Source: MAG-121220-bin8 sp002700465
Lineage (GTDB): Bacteria > Bacteroidota > Bacteroidia > Flavobacteriales > Flavobacteriaceae
Length of the DNA: 64,000 bases
Direction of reading: 5' to 3'
NCBI GenBank assembly: GCA_943789295.1
Contig: CALSTO010000001.1
Span: 1 to 64,000 of the forward strand
Part shown: positions 27,825-36,075 of the stretch, piece after piece
Position numbering within the stretch: position 1 is the first letter of the stretch
Layout: each line of letters starts with the position of its first letter
The notes under the pieces: generated by a model
What the model saw: only the letters and a program-made list of their open reading frames with translations
What the model was told of the DNA's origin: nothing
Database searches by the model: none
Translations under genes and position numbers: made by a program

Positions 27825-27926
27825 TTCTAAAAACGCGAAAATAATTGTTTTTTTTTAATTCATCACAATAAATTATAAATTGATTTTTATAAATTTTCTC
27901 AAAAATTATTAATGTAACTTTAACTT

Positions 27927-28640
27927 ATGAATCAAAAATTCTTGATTTCTGGGATGACGTGTTTGAAATGTAAAGCATCTATTGAAAATGCTCTACAAAG
28001 CTTTGAAGCTATAACCAAATTAAAAGTTGACTTTAAAAAACAAGAGTTATTTATAATTTCTAATGAAGGTTTGGCGCTTTCAACTGTTCAAAAATTAATA
28101 CCTAAAAAGTATACAATATCAGAAACGGGTGTTAATGAAAAATCCCTGGATAAAGAATTAGAAGATAAAAGTAAAATTCAACAGCTTAAACCGTTATTGC
28201 TAATTATATTTTATATAACGTCGGCAAGTTTGCTTCTAAATTTTAAAAATTGGAATCTGAATGAGTTTATGCTTGATTTTATGGGTTTATTCTTTATAGT
28301 TTTCAGTTTTTTTAAAATGCTTGATTTAAACGGATTCTTACAATCATTTAAAATGTATGATCCATTAGCAAAACGTGTTTCTTTTTATGGACGTATTTAT
28401 CCTTTTATCGAAACATTATTAGGCTTAATGTTTTTAATGAGATATGAAATTAATATTGCTTTAATAATAACTTTAGTTCTATTAGTTATCACTACAATTG
28501 GGGTTTCTAAAGTATTATTACAAAAACAATCTATTCAATGCGCTTGTCTAGGTACTGTATTGAAATTACCAATGACAGAGGCTACCCTTATTGAAAATTC
28601 AATTATGATTGTTATGGCAATAGTTATGATTATTGGGTAA
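27927..28640 (+). CDS. HMA metal-binding domain fused to MauE/DoxX-like membrane domain
   Basis: This 237-residue protein has an N-terminal heavy-metal-associated domain (about 1-65) with the motif GMTCLKCK. A linker follows, and then about four or five membrane helices (about 85-237) resembling the MauE/DoxX redox-associated group, with LLFLMRYEI-like and IQCACLGTVLKLPMT segments. The CACLG pair is typical of this membrane family in Bacteroidetes. It probably binds copper, mercury or zinc and links to thiol chemistry in the membrane, but the substrate is an inference. TAACTTTA at 27915-27922, a one-mismatch -7 element, lies 4 bases before the ATG. Confidence 0.8.
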   Translation: MNQKFLISGMTCLKCKASIENALQSFEAITKLKVDFKKQELFIISNEGLALSTVQKLIPKKYTISETGVNEKSLDKELEDKSKIQQLKPLLLIIFYITSASLLLNFKNWNLNEFMLDFMGLFFIVFSFFKMLDLNGFLQSFKMYDPLAKRVSFYGRIYPFIETLLGLMFLMRYEINIALIITLVLLVITTIGVSKVLLQKQSIQCACLGTVLKLPMTEATLIENSIMIVMAIVMIIG

Positions 28641-28710
28641 TTAATAATTGAAATATAATTTTTTAAATCAATTCGTTCTATATTTGTTAAATAACCAAAA
28701 ATCTAAATCA

Positions 28711-29214
28711 ATGAAAAAATTATTATTTATAGCTTCGTTCCTTTTAATTGTCAGTTGTAATCAACAGGCAAGTGAGGAGTGTCAAACTTTAGAAACAGCA
28801 AATGCTCAAATCCAAAACGATATCAAAACTTATAAAACCGTATGGGATAAGGTTTTTTTAGAAAGAGACATAAACCTTATTAATTCTGATAGTTTTGACG
28901 AGAATGTAACCGTAGTCACTGCAACAGGAAATCTTACTGGAATAGATGCATTTAAGGGTTATTACAACAATTATTTGACAGGCTTCTCTGATGCTGAATT
29001 TACTTTTGTAAATATTTTTGGACAGGGAGAAAATATAGTAAAACACTGGAATTTTAAAGGCACTCATGACGGAGAAATGTTTGGAATTCCTGCTACTGGA
29101 AACAAATTAGATATTAACGGGACTACAATTGTTAAAATGAAGGATGGAAAAATATTACAAGAACAAGATTTTTTCGATAATCATTCATTTTTGTCTCAGT
29201 TAGGATTATTATAG
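28711..29214 (+). CDS. NTF2/SnoaL-like lipoprotein
   Basis: The frame opens at 28648, but ATG at 28711 starts a good lipoprotein signal (MKKLLFIASFLLIVSC), giving 167 residues. The mature part has a single NTF2-like alpha+beta barrel of the SnoaL/ester-cyclase kind: DVWDKVF-like helix 1 (YKTVWDKVFLERD), TGIDAFKGYYNNYLTGFSDAEF, and IVKHWNFKGTHDGEMFGIPATG. Such proteins bind or convert small hydrophobic molecules. No catalytic pair can be assigned. A strong hairpin terminator follows. Confidence 0.8.
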   Translation: MKKLLFIASFLLIVSCNQQASEECQTLETANAQIQNDIKTYKTVWDKVFLERDINLINSDSFDENVTVVTATGNLTGIDAFKGYYNNYLTGFSDAEFTFVNIFGQGENIVKHWNFKGTHDGEMFGIPATGNKLDINGTTIVKMKDGKILQEQDFFDNHSFLSQLGLL

Positions 29215-29224
29215 TAAATAATTT

Positions 29225-29257
29225 AATAAAGCTATACTATAGAGGTATAGCTTTATT
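29225..29257. terminator. Intrinsic terminator with 13-bp perfect stem
   Basis: AATAAAGCTATAC (29225-29237) is exactly complementary to GTATAGCTTTATT (29245-29257), with a 7-base loop. It closes the HMA/NTF2 transcript and isolates the sulfur operon that follows. Confidence 0.8.
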
Positions 29258-29264
29258 TATACTA

Positions 29265-29300
29265 AAATATATGAATATATATTAAAATATTCATATATTT
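29265..29300. promoter_or_regulatory. Palindromic operator of the ArsR-family repressor
   Basis: AAATATATGAATAT (29265-29278) and ATATTCATATATTT (29287-29300) form a perfect 14-bp inverted repeat around an 8-base centre. It ends 5 bases before the arsR-family ATG and overlaps its -7 box. ArsR-family proteins typically bind such A+T-rich palindromes (ATA-n-TAT types), so autorepression is very likely. Confidence 0.75.
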
Positions 29301-29301
29301 G
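29294..29301 (+). promoter_or_regulatory. -7 promoter element TATATTTG of the sulfur operon
   Basis: TATATTTG matches TAnnTTTG exactly and lies inside the right arm of the palindrome. The ATG begins 4 bases after it (29306), so the transcript should be leaderless or nearly so. No TTG was found at the expected -33 distance. Confidence 0.6.
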
Positions 29302-29305
29302 TTTA

Positions 29306-29617
29306 ATGAAATCAACAAAAAGACAATTTTCAATATTAAAGCTTCAACAGGTTGCAAAAATTCTTAAAACAATTTCTCATCCTGTAAAGTTAGAGATATT
29401 AGAAATTTTAGAATCAAACGAACCTTTAGATGTTGGTTCAATTTGTGCTAAAATTGGTATTGGTTGTGAAATATCTATGATGTCTCATCATTTGTCAAAA
29501 ATGAAAGATAATGGTGTGCTTGTTTCAGAAAAAAAAGGAAAACAAGTTTTTTATAGTATTGCTGATCGCAAGTTGTTAAGCATATTTGATTGTATGGAAA
29601 GCTGTGATTTAATTTAA
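29306..29617 (+). CDS. ArsR/SmtB-family repressor, probable persulfide/sulfide-responsive (BigR/SqrR-like)
   Basis: This 103-residue protein is a winged-helix repressor: LKTISHPVKLEILEIL, the recognition helix EISMMSHHLSKMKDNGVL, and the wing VSEKKGKQVFYSI. It has four cysteines: Cys47 and Cys54 before the recognition helix, and Cys96 and Cys100 at the C-terminus. Thiol-based ArsR proteins BigR and SqrR also use one cysteine from each of these two zones to form a polysulfide bridge, and they control persulfide dioxygenase operons like this one. Metal sensing through the same cysteines is the alternative. It is the first gene of a five-gene operon. Confidence 0.85.
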   Translation: MKSTKRQFSILKLQQVAKILKTISHPVKLEILEILESNEPLDVGSICAKIGIGCEISMMSHHLSKMKDNGVLVSEKKGKQVFYSIADRKLLSIFDCMESCDLI

Positions 29618-29635
29618 AAATTTTAATGATTTAGC

Positions 29636-30430
29636 ATGGAATTACTTGGGTATATAATGGCATTATTTATTGGAATTTCTTTAGGTTTATTTGGAGGAGG
29701 TGGATCTATTTTAGCTGTTCCTGTTTTAGCGTATTTGTTTTCACTTGATGAAAAAGTAGCTACAGCATATTCATTATTTATTGTTGGTTTTGCAGCTTTA
29801 GTTGGCGGAATAAAACAAAACATAAACAATAACGTTGATTGGATAACTGCTGTTGTTTTTGGAATCCCTGCGTTAATTGGTGTTTGGATTGTTAGACATT
29901 ATGTGATACCTGAACTTCCAGATGTTCTTTTTGATTTTGGAGATTTCGCAATTTCCAGAAGAATGGGAATGTTTGGAGTATTTATAGTTTTGATGGTAGC
30001 AGCAGCATTATCTATGTTGAAGGAAAACACTAGAAAAGGTGGGTCAGGTGATATTAGTTATAATTATCCATTAATATTAATTGAAGGGCTTATAGTTGGT
30101 ACAGTAACAGGACTAGTCGGAGCAGGTGGAGGATTTCTTATTATTCCCGCTCTAGTTGTATTAACTAATTTGGATATAAAAAAAGCTATTGGAACTTCGC
30201 TAGTAATTATTGCTTTAAAATCTATTTTGGGATTTTTTTTAGGAGATGCTTTAATAATGTCAATTGATTGGAATTTTTTAATTGTATTCACAAGCATAAC
30301 AATTATAGGAATTTTTTTAGGAGTTTATATTGGAAATTTTATTGATGGAAATAAACTTAAAAAAGGGTTTGGGTATTTCATTTTAGCAATGTCAATATTC
30401 ATGTTTATAATAGAGTTTTTAACAAAATAA
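29636..30430 (+). CDS. TauE/SafE-family sulfur anion exporter
   Basis: This is a 264-residue membrane protein with about eight helices and the two-repeat layout of the TauE/SafE family. The glycine motifs LFGGGGSILAVPVL near the start and LVGAGGGFLIIPAL in the middle mark the two halves. It probably exports sulfite or another sulfur oxyanion, the product expected from the persulfide dioxygenase encoded 8 bases downstream. TauE is also part of the Staphylococcus cst operon, which supports this role. Confidence 0.87.
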   Translation: MELLGYIMALFIGISLGLFGGGGSILAVPVLAYLFSLDEKVATAYSLFIVGFAALVGGIKQNINNNVDWITAVVFGIPALIGVWIVRHYVIPELPDVLFDFGDFAISRRMGMFGVFIVLMVAAALSMLKENTRKGGSGDISYNYPLILIEGLIVGTVTGLVGAGGGFLIIPALVVLTNLDIKKAIGTSLVIIALKSILGFFLGDALIMSIDWNFLIVFTSITIIGIFLGVYIGNFIDGNKLKKGFGYFILAMSIFMFIIEFLTK

Positions 30431-30437
30431 TAAAATA

Positions 30438-31847
30438 ATGAAGGTAGAACAAATTTATACTGGATGTTTATCTCAAGGAGCATACTATATTCAAAGTAAT
30501 GGTGAGGCTGCTATAATAGATCCTTTGAGAGAGGTAAACCAATACATTGATAGAGCTTCAAGAGATGGAGTTAAAATTAAATATATTTTTGAAACCCATT
30601 TTCATGCAGATTTTGTTAGTGGACATGTAACTCTGTCTGAAAAAACTGGAGCCCCAATCATTTATGGCCCTAATGCTAATACAATTTTTGATTCTCATAT
30701 TGCAAAAGATGGGGATGTTTTTAAGCTAGGAAATGTGACAATTTCTGTATTACATACACCTGGTCATACAATGGAAAGCACAACATATCTATTGTCAGAT
30801 GAAAATGGAAAAAACCATTCTATTTTTACTGGAGATACACTTTTTTTAGGTGACGTAGGCAGGCCTGATTTATCTCAAAAATCTGATGATATAACAATGG
30901 AAGACTTAGCAGGCTATTCTTACGATAGTTTAAGAAATAAAATAATGCCTCTTTCTGATGATATAATTATTTATCCTGGTCATGGTGCTGGTTCAGCTTG
31001 TGGAAAAAATATGATGAAACAAACTGTAGATACTTTAGGGAATCAAAAAAAAGTTAATTATGCTTTGAGAAGTGACATGACAAAAGAAGAGTTTATTTTT
31101 GAAATAACCGACGGATTATTACCTCCTCCTAATTATTTCCCCCATAATGTAAAACTAAATAAAGAAGGCTATAAGCCTATAGATGATGTCATAAACTCTG
31201 GCTTGCAAGAGCTTTCTCCTTTTGATTTTGAAAAAACAGCAAACGAAAAAGGGGCTTTGATGTTAGATGTTCGAAAACCTTATGAGTTCGCAAAGTCCCA
31301 TATTCCAAATAGTATTTTTATTGGACTCGATGGAAGTTTTGCACCCTGGGTTGGCGAACTTATAGTTGATTTAGAACAGCCTATAATTCTAATTTGTCCA
31401 GAAAACAGAGAAGAAGAAGCTATTACTCGTTTATCAAGACTAGGTTTTGATAATACTAAAGGTTATCTAAAAGGAGGTTTAAAGGCTTGGTTAAATTCTG
31501 GAAAAGAGACAGACTCTGTAACTTCTATTTCTGCAGATGATTTTCAAAATAATTTCAATGAAAAAAAAGATAAGATTTTTGATGTTAGAAAAAAATCAGA
31601 GTTTATATCGCAGCATATTAATAGTTCTTATAATACCCCTCTTTCTGAAATAAATTTATATTTAAATGTATACCCAATTGTTGATAGGTTTTATATTCAC
31701 TGCGCAAGTGGATATCGATCGATGATTGCAGCATCTATCTTGAAATCTAGAGGATTTCATAATTTAACTGATATAGAAGGTGGATTCAAAGCCTTAGAAA
31801 AGACATCGTTGTTAACAACAGAATATATATGTCCTTCTAAAATTTAA
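30438..31847 (+). CDS. CstB-like persulfide dioxygenase fused to two rhodanese domains
   Basis: This is a 469-residue fusion. The metallo-beta-lactamase domain (about 1-245) has the iron-binding motif THFHADFVSGH, LHTPGHTMES, FTGDTLFLGDVGRPDL and YPGHGAGSACG. A first rhodanese domain (about 255-355) has DVRKPYEFAKSHI and Cys320 in a noncanonical loop (ICPENREEEA). The second (about 360-465) has the standard loop CASGYRS with Cys422. Architecture matches CstB of Staphylococcus aureus, which oxidises persulfides to thiosulfate or sulfite. Here it should detoxify sulfane sulfur in the cytoplasm under control of the ArsR-family protein. Confidence 0.9.
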   Translation: MKVEQIYTGCLSQGAYYIQSNGEAAIIDPLREVNQYIDRASRDGVKIKYIFETHFHADFVSGHVTLSEKTGAPIIYGPNANTIFDSHIAKDGDVFKLGNVTISVLHTPGHTMESTTYLLSDENGKNHSIFTGDTLFLGDVGRPDLSQKSDDITMEDLAGYSYDSLRNKIMPLSDDIIIYPGHGAGSACGKNMMKQTVDTLGNQKKVNYALRSDMTKEEFIFEITDGLLPPPNYFPHNVKLNKEGYKPIDDVINSGLQELSPFDFEKTANEKGALMLDVRKPYEFAKSHIPNSIFIGLDGSFAPWVGELIVDLEQPIILICPENREEEAITRLSRLGFDNTKGYLKGGLKAWLNSGKETDSVTSISADDFQNNFNEKKDKIFDVRKKSEFISQHINSSYNTPLSEINLYLNVYPIVDRFYIHCASGYRSMIAASILKSRGFHNLTDIEGGFKALEKTSLLTTEYICPSKI

Positions 31848-31864
31848 TTTCAAATAATTTAAGT

Positions 31865-32428
31865 ATGACTTTAATAGAATTTATAAGTAATCCCTGGCCA
31901 TGGTTTGTTTCTGGACCAATGATAGCAATCGTAATGTTTTTAATGCTTTGGACAGGTGAAAACTTTGGAGTAAGCTCAACTTTACGAACTATTTGTTCAA
32001 TGAGTGGAGCATCAAAACATAGTAATTATTTTGATTTTGACTGGAAAAGTCAAACTTGGAATATTATTTTTATTTTTGGATCTATTATTGGAGGCTTTCT
32101 GGCCTCTACCTACATTCAAAACCCAGAGCCTTTATTGATTAACAATGATACAATAAATGATTTGGCTGCACTAGGAATTAATTTTAATGGCGAAATTATA
32201 CCAAATGAACTTTTTAATTGGGAAAGTTTATTAACTGTCAAAGGATTTTTTATTATAATCATAGGGGGTTTTTTAGTAGGCTTTGGAGCCAGATGGGCTG
32301 GAGGCTGCACTTCTGGACACGCTATAAGTGGTTTATCCAATTTACAAATTCCATCACTTATTGCTGTAGTTGGATTTTTTATTGGAGGTCTAATAATGAC
32401 ATTTTTATTCTTCCCTTTAATTTTTTAA
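31865..32428 (+). CDS. YeeE/YedE-family thiosulfate/sulfur permease, part 1
   Basis: This 187-residue membrane protein has about four or five helices and the YeeE/YedE core motif FGARWAGGCTSGHAISG, with the central cysteine that in TsuA-type thiosulfate importers relays the substrate. It sits 17 bases after the CstB-like gene and 1 base before its partner, and the two half-length proteins probably form one transporter. Direction and substrate (thiosulfate, sulfide or persulfide) are inferred from the operon. Confidence 0.87.
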   Translation: MTLIEFISNPWPWFVSGPMIAIVMFLMLWTGENFGVSSTLRTICSMSGASKHSNYFDFDWKSQTWNIIFIFGSIIGGFLASTYIQNPEPLLINNDTINDLAALGINFNGEIIPNELFNWESLLTVKGFFIIIIGGFLVGFGARWAGGCTSGHAISGLSNLQIPSLIAVVGFFIGGLIMTFLFFPLIF

Positions 32429-32429
32429 T

Positions 32430-32843
32430 ATGAAATACATTAAGTTTTTATTTACAGGAATATTATTTGGAATAATTATGACTAAATCAGAAATAATTTC
32501 TTGGTTTAGAATACAAGAGATGTTCCGTTTTCAATCATTTCATATGTTTGGAATTATAGGATCAGCTATTGTCACAGGTTTAATTTTAGTTCAAATTATT
32601 AAAAGAAAAAACATGAAAAATATATATGGAAGTTCTATATGTATAAATGATAAAAAATTGAGTATATCTCGGTATTTATTTGGTGGTATTGTTTTTGGAC
32701 TTGGTTGGGCTTTAACTGGCGCTTGTCCAGGGCCAATGTATATAATGTTAGGCAATGGGTATGCTGTTTATGTAACAGTTATTTTAAGTGCATTATTGGG
32801 AACTTTTACATATGGAGTTGTAAAAGATAAACTACCTCATTAA
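32430..32843 (+). CDS. YeeE/YedE-family permease, part 2 (DUF6691 type)
   Basis: This 137-residue membrane protein has about four helices. The signature FGLGWALTGACPGPMYIMLG has a cysteine equivalent to the GGCTSG cysteine of its neighbour. Its ATG follows the previous stop with one base between. In many bacteria the two halves occur as adjacent genes, and in others as a single fused protein. It is the last gene of the operon, followed by a strong terminator. Confidence 0.87.
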   Translation: MKYIKFLFTGILFGIIMTKSEIISWFRIQEMFRFQSFHMFGIIGSAIVTGLILVQIIKRKNMKNIYGSSICINDKKLSISRYLFGGIVFGLGWALTGACPGPMYIMLGNGYAVYVTVILSALLGTFTYGVVKDKLPH

Positions 32844-32844
32844 A

Positions 32845-32875
32845 AAATAAAACCCCTCAATGAGGGGTTTTATTT
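32845..32875. terminator. Bidirectional intrinsic terminator
   Basis: AAATAAAACCCCT (32845-32857) pairs exactly with AGGGGTTTTATTT (32863-32875) over 13 bp around a 5-base loop, with A and T runs on each side. It lies between two convergent genes and can stop transcription from both. Confidence 0.88.
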
Positions 32876-32894
32876 ATAATAAACTAAATTATTT

Positions 32895-33443
32895 TTATAT
32901 TCTTGACAGTGTAGAAGTTGCTGTAAAGACATCCCCATCAGGTCCGCTTACAGTATATTTATACATCAGTTGATTTTCGTCTTCTGGCAACAAATTAATT
33001 TCCCAGGAAGTTACATAAGTATCTTTTTCAAGAGTTAATCCACTCATTTCAGAATCAGTTGCAAAACTTAAAACGCCATTATTATTTCCAGTTAATTTAG
33101 ATATAGGTTTGTTCTGAAGCCCACAATAGTGAGTTAACAATAGCTCATCGTTTTGAAAATTAAAAATGGACAGCATTTCAGTTCCTCCAGTGTCACTTTC
33201 TTCAAGTATAGCACTTCCATTTGAAGTCACTGTGTAGTCTAAAGTAAATTCATCAGAACTTCCATCTGTTCTTTCAAGCGTACCTGCCCATTTACCCTCA
33301 AGGCTTTTCAATTCCTCAAAATCGTTTGGATCAGATGCAGCATTAGTTTGTACTTCAGCACCTTCAACAACTTTAGCTGGTTCAGAAGTATTGTTACAAC
33401 TAACAGTTGTTATTGCGATTAATAGTAATAGTAATTTTTTCAT
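32895..33443 (-). CDS. Hypothetical lipoprotein with DUF1579-like beta-barrel features
   Basis: The frame extends to 33488, but ATG at 33443 starts a lipoprotein signal (MKKLLLLLIAITTVSC), giving 182 residues. The mature part opens with a Ser/Thr/Ala-rich linker and then has LKSLEGKWAGTLERTDGSSD, TVTSNGSAILEE, LLTHYCGLQNKP and a terminal FTATSTLSRI. This pattern (a W-G start, then antiparallel strands with repeated E/T ends) recalls DUF1579 or lipocalin-like barrels that bind small ligands. I cannot assign a function. Confidence 0.7.
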   Translation of the reverse strand: MKKLLLLLIAITTVSCNNTSEPAKVVEGAEVQTNAASDPNDFEELKSLEGKWAGTLERTDGSSDEFTLDYTVTSNGSAILEESDTGGTEMLSIFNFQNDELLLTHYCGLQNKPISKLTGNNNGVLSFATDSEMSGLTLEKDTYVTSWEINLLPEDENQLMYKYTVSGPDGDVFTATSTLSRI

Positions 33444-33492
33444 ATTATAATAATTTGATTTTAATAAAGGTATAAAAAAACTGATCATTTAA

Positions 33493-34371
33493 TTATGCAA
33501 ATTTATTGTCTTTTTCTATAGCGTTGTAAATTAATAATATAATTAGACCAAATACAATTCCTGATATTATTAATAGAATACTGGTCAATCCTGATACTGA
33601 AAATGAAAGTCGAAGTAAAATGGTAGAGATAATAAAGCCTGTATTTCTAATTAATTGGCTATATCTTTCTGTGTATTGGAATGAGAGTAATAGGATAAAA
33701 ACATCTGCCAAAATCAATATAGTAAAGAACTCATTAAAGAAAAGATTGTTTAAGTTTTCATTAAATGTTTCCTCTATAAATACTCCACTAAACCAATTAA
33801 CAAAACTCATAATACATATTGCAAATAGAGTCGGTAAAAGCACAATGCTGACCAATTTTTTTGATGCAATGAAACGATCTAGTTTATCGGATACAGGTTT
33901 AATGGGGAGTTTTTCTTTAGTTATTTTAAATAAATAAATCAAAAAGAAAATTATTAATACACCAACAAGATCAAAAATTAGCTGTTGATTATTTGAGTTT
34001 TCTATCCAATTTGCATTTAAGTCAACTAGAGGAATATCTTTAAAGATTTTTCTAATTACTATTAAAGACATTATTTGATATTGTTTTCCAACAGCAGTTG
34101 TAAAAGACCTTGGAATATAATAAATAAGTAAAAAAGCTTCGTAAACCAATATAAAAGAAAACGGAGTGTATAGTGCTGAAATTGGGTTTGAAAACAAGTT
34201 AGTTCCAACAACAGAAAGCTCTATTAGGTTGTAGTTGTTTAAAAGAATTATAGTTAAGTGAATTACAAAGCCTATCGATGCTAGGTATAGAATATATTTT
34301 TCAAATTTTTTAATTACTATTTCAGAAAAAATTCTTGAAAATAAATCCTCTATTTTTTGTTGAATATTCAT
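33493..34371 (-). CDS. Multi-pass membrane protein of unknown function
   Basis: A 292-residue protein with about seven hydrophobic helices (for example YILYLASIGFVIHLTIILL, LIFDLVGVLIIFFLIYLF and FTILILADVFILLLSF). No motif of a known transporter or enzyme was recognised. It begins with a soluble amphipathic N-terminus (MNIQQKIEDLFSRIF) and ends with a short charged tail. It lies 49 bases upstream of the lipoprotein gene on the same strand, so they may be co-transcribed. Confidence 0.65.
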   Translation of the reverse strand: MNIQQKIEDLFSRIFSEIVIKKFEKYILYLASIGFVIHLTIILLNNYNLIELSVVGTNLFSNPISALYTPFSFILVYEAFLLIYYIPRSFTTAVGKQYQIMSLIVIRKIFKDIPLVDLNANWIENSNNQQLIFDLVGVLIIFFLIYLFKITKEKLPIKPVSDKLDRFIASKKLVSIVLLPTLFAICIMSFVNWFSGVFIEETFNENLNNLFFNEFFTILILADVFILLLSFQYTERYSQLIRNTGFIISTILLRLSFSVSGLTSILLIISGIVFGLIILLIYNAIEKDNKFA

Positions 34372-34538
34372 AACCTTATGATTATTAATTACTTAAAAAT
34401 AACTCTTTTATTTTTAATTAAGTTTTTTTCTATTATTGTTTAAAACAATAATTAAATACAATAAATTTTTGTAGAGTAAAAACTATTTTTTTAATTGAAG
34501 TTTTATCTTATTTTAGATGATTATCAAAACTATAAATC

Positions 34539-36071
34539 ATGTCAAAAAAATCAATATTTATTGCTTTTGTAGTTTCACTTGGAGGGTTTTTATTTGGATT
34601 TGATGCTGGAATAATTTCAGGTGTAATGTCATATGTGGGACCGGAATTTAATTTAAACGATACGCAAACTGGGTGGGTTGTAAGCTCTCCATCTTTTGCG
34701 GCTATGATTGCAATGTTGATATCAGGTAAATTGAGTGATCAAATTGGAAGAAAGAAAATATTAATATTTGTAGCTTTTTTGTACGCTTTTTCTGCATTGG
34801 CTTCTGCCTATTCCTACAGTTACGAAACGCTATATATTGCTAGAATGGTTGGAGGACTAGCATTTGGAGCTGCTCTAATTTTAGCTCCCACTTATATTGC
34901 AGAAATTTCAAGTTCTGAAAACAGAGGAAAACTAGTTTCTATTCAACAACTTAATATTGTACTCGGGTTTTTTGCAGCTTTTTTAAGTAATTATTATTTC
35001 AACGAGATAAATTCATCAAGTGATTTTTTTAATGATGAAAATGTTTGGAGATGGATGCTGGGAGTGGAATTTTTTCCTGCTATTATGTATTTTGTTTTAA
35101 TGTTTTTTGTTCCAAAAAGTCCAAGATGGTTGTTTAGTAATAATAAATCAGAATTGGCAAAAGAAGTATTGATTAGTATTCATGGGGCAGAAAAAGCTGA
35201 AACGGAAACTAAGGCAATTATAAAGAATATTGAATCAAATAATATAAAAGTTAAAACGAATTTTAGTGATTTATTTAGTCCAGCACTTCGTTATATAATG
35301 GGAGTAGGATTATTGCTTGGTATACTACAACAAGTAACTGGAATTAATGCAATATATTTTTATGCAACTTCAATTTTTAAACAAACCGGAATTGGAACAG
35401 ATGCTGCTTTTTCATCAGGAGTATTACTAAGCTTTACAACCGTTATATTCACATTAATAGCTATTTATCTTGTAGACAGAATGGGAAGAAGGCCATTATT
35501 ACTGATCGGAATGACAGGGATTGCTATTAGTCTTTTAACATGTGCTTATGGATTTAATCAAGCAAAATATAAACTTTCAAATGAAGGAATCTTGTCATTG
35601 AAAGAGATTGATTCTGATAAACTTTTAATATTTCAAGACGTCGAATACGATAGCGATGTAAAATTTAAAAAGGATATTAAATCTGCTATAGGTAATCAAG
35701 TTTATGCTAAAAATGAAGGTTCAATTTTAGAGGCTGCTATAGAAATGAATTCAACTTTAGTACTTCTTGGAATTCTTGGTTTTATTGCGTGCTTTGCATT
35801 CTCACTTGGGCCAATTATGTGGGTGATGCTTTCAGAGTTATTCCCAAATAAGTTTAGAGGACTAGCTATAGGAGTTATTGGTTTTGTAAATTCTTTTGCT
35901 AGTTGGACGATACAACAAATATTCCCTTGGGAATTGTCAAATTTAGGTAGTGCACTAACATTTTTAATTTATGGGTTGATAGCGTTAGCTGGAGTTTTAT
36001 TGTTTTTGAAAATACTTCCTGAAACAAAAGGTAAATCATTAGAAGAAATTGAATTGGAATTTGTAAAATAA
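34539..36071 (+). CDS. MFS sugar porter
   Basis: This is a 510-residue member of the sugar porter family with 12 helices. Signatures are GFLFGFDAGIISG in helix 1, KLSDQIGRKK in loop 2-3, FVPKSPRWLF after helix 6, QQVTGINAIYFYA in helix 7, DRMGRRPLLL in loop 8-9 and LPETKGKSLEEIE at the end. A long extra loop (about residues 345-400) between helices 9 and 10 faces the periplasm and is a variation seen in Bacteroidetes sugar porters. The GH16 gene starts 4 bases downstream, so glucose or gluco-oligosaccharide uptake from a beta-glucan such as laminarin is likely. Confidence 0.92.
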   Translation: MSKKSIFIAFVVSLGGFLFGFDAGIISGVMSYVGPEFNLNDTQTGWVVSSPSFAAMIAMLISGKLSDQIGRKKILIFVAFLYAFSALASAYSYSYETLYIARMVGGLAFGAALILAPTYIAEISSSENRGKLVSIQQLNIVLGFFAAFLSNYYFNEINSSSDFFNDENVWRWMLGVEFFPAIMYFVLMFFVPKSPRWLFSNNKSELAKEVLISIHGAEKAETETKAIIKNIESNNIKVKTNFSDLFSPALRYIMGVGLLLGILQQVTGINAIYFYATSIFKQTGIGTDAAFSSGVLLSFTTVIFTLIAIYLVDRMGRRPLLLIGMTGIAISLLTCAYGFNQAKYKLSNEGILSLKEIDSDKLLIFQDVEYDSDVKFKKDIKSAIGNQVYAKNEGSILEAAIEMNSTLVLLGILGFIACFAFSLGPIMWVMLSELFPNKFRGLAIGVIGFVNSFASWTIQQIFPWELSNLGSALTFLIYGLIALAGVLLFLKILPETKGKSLEEIELEFVK

Positions 36072-36075
36072 TAAT

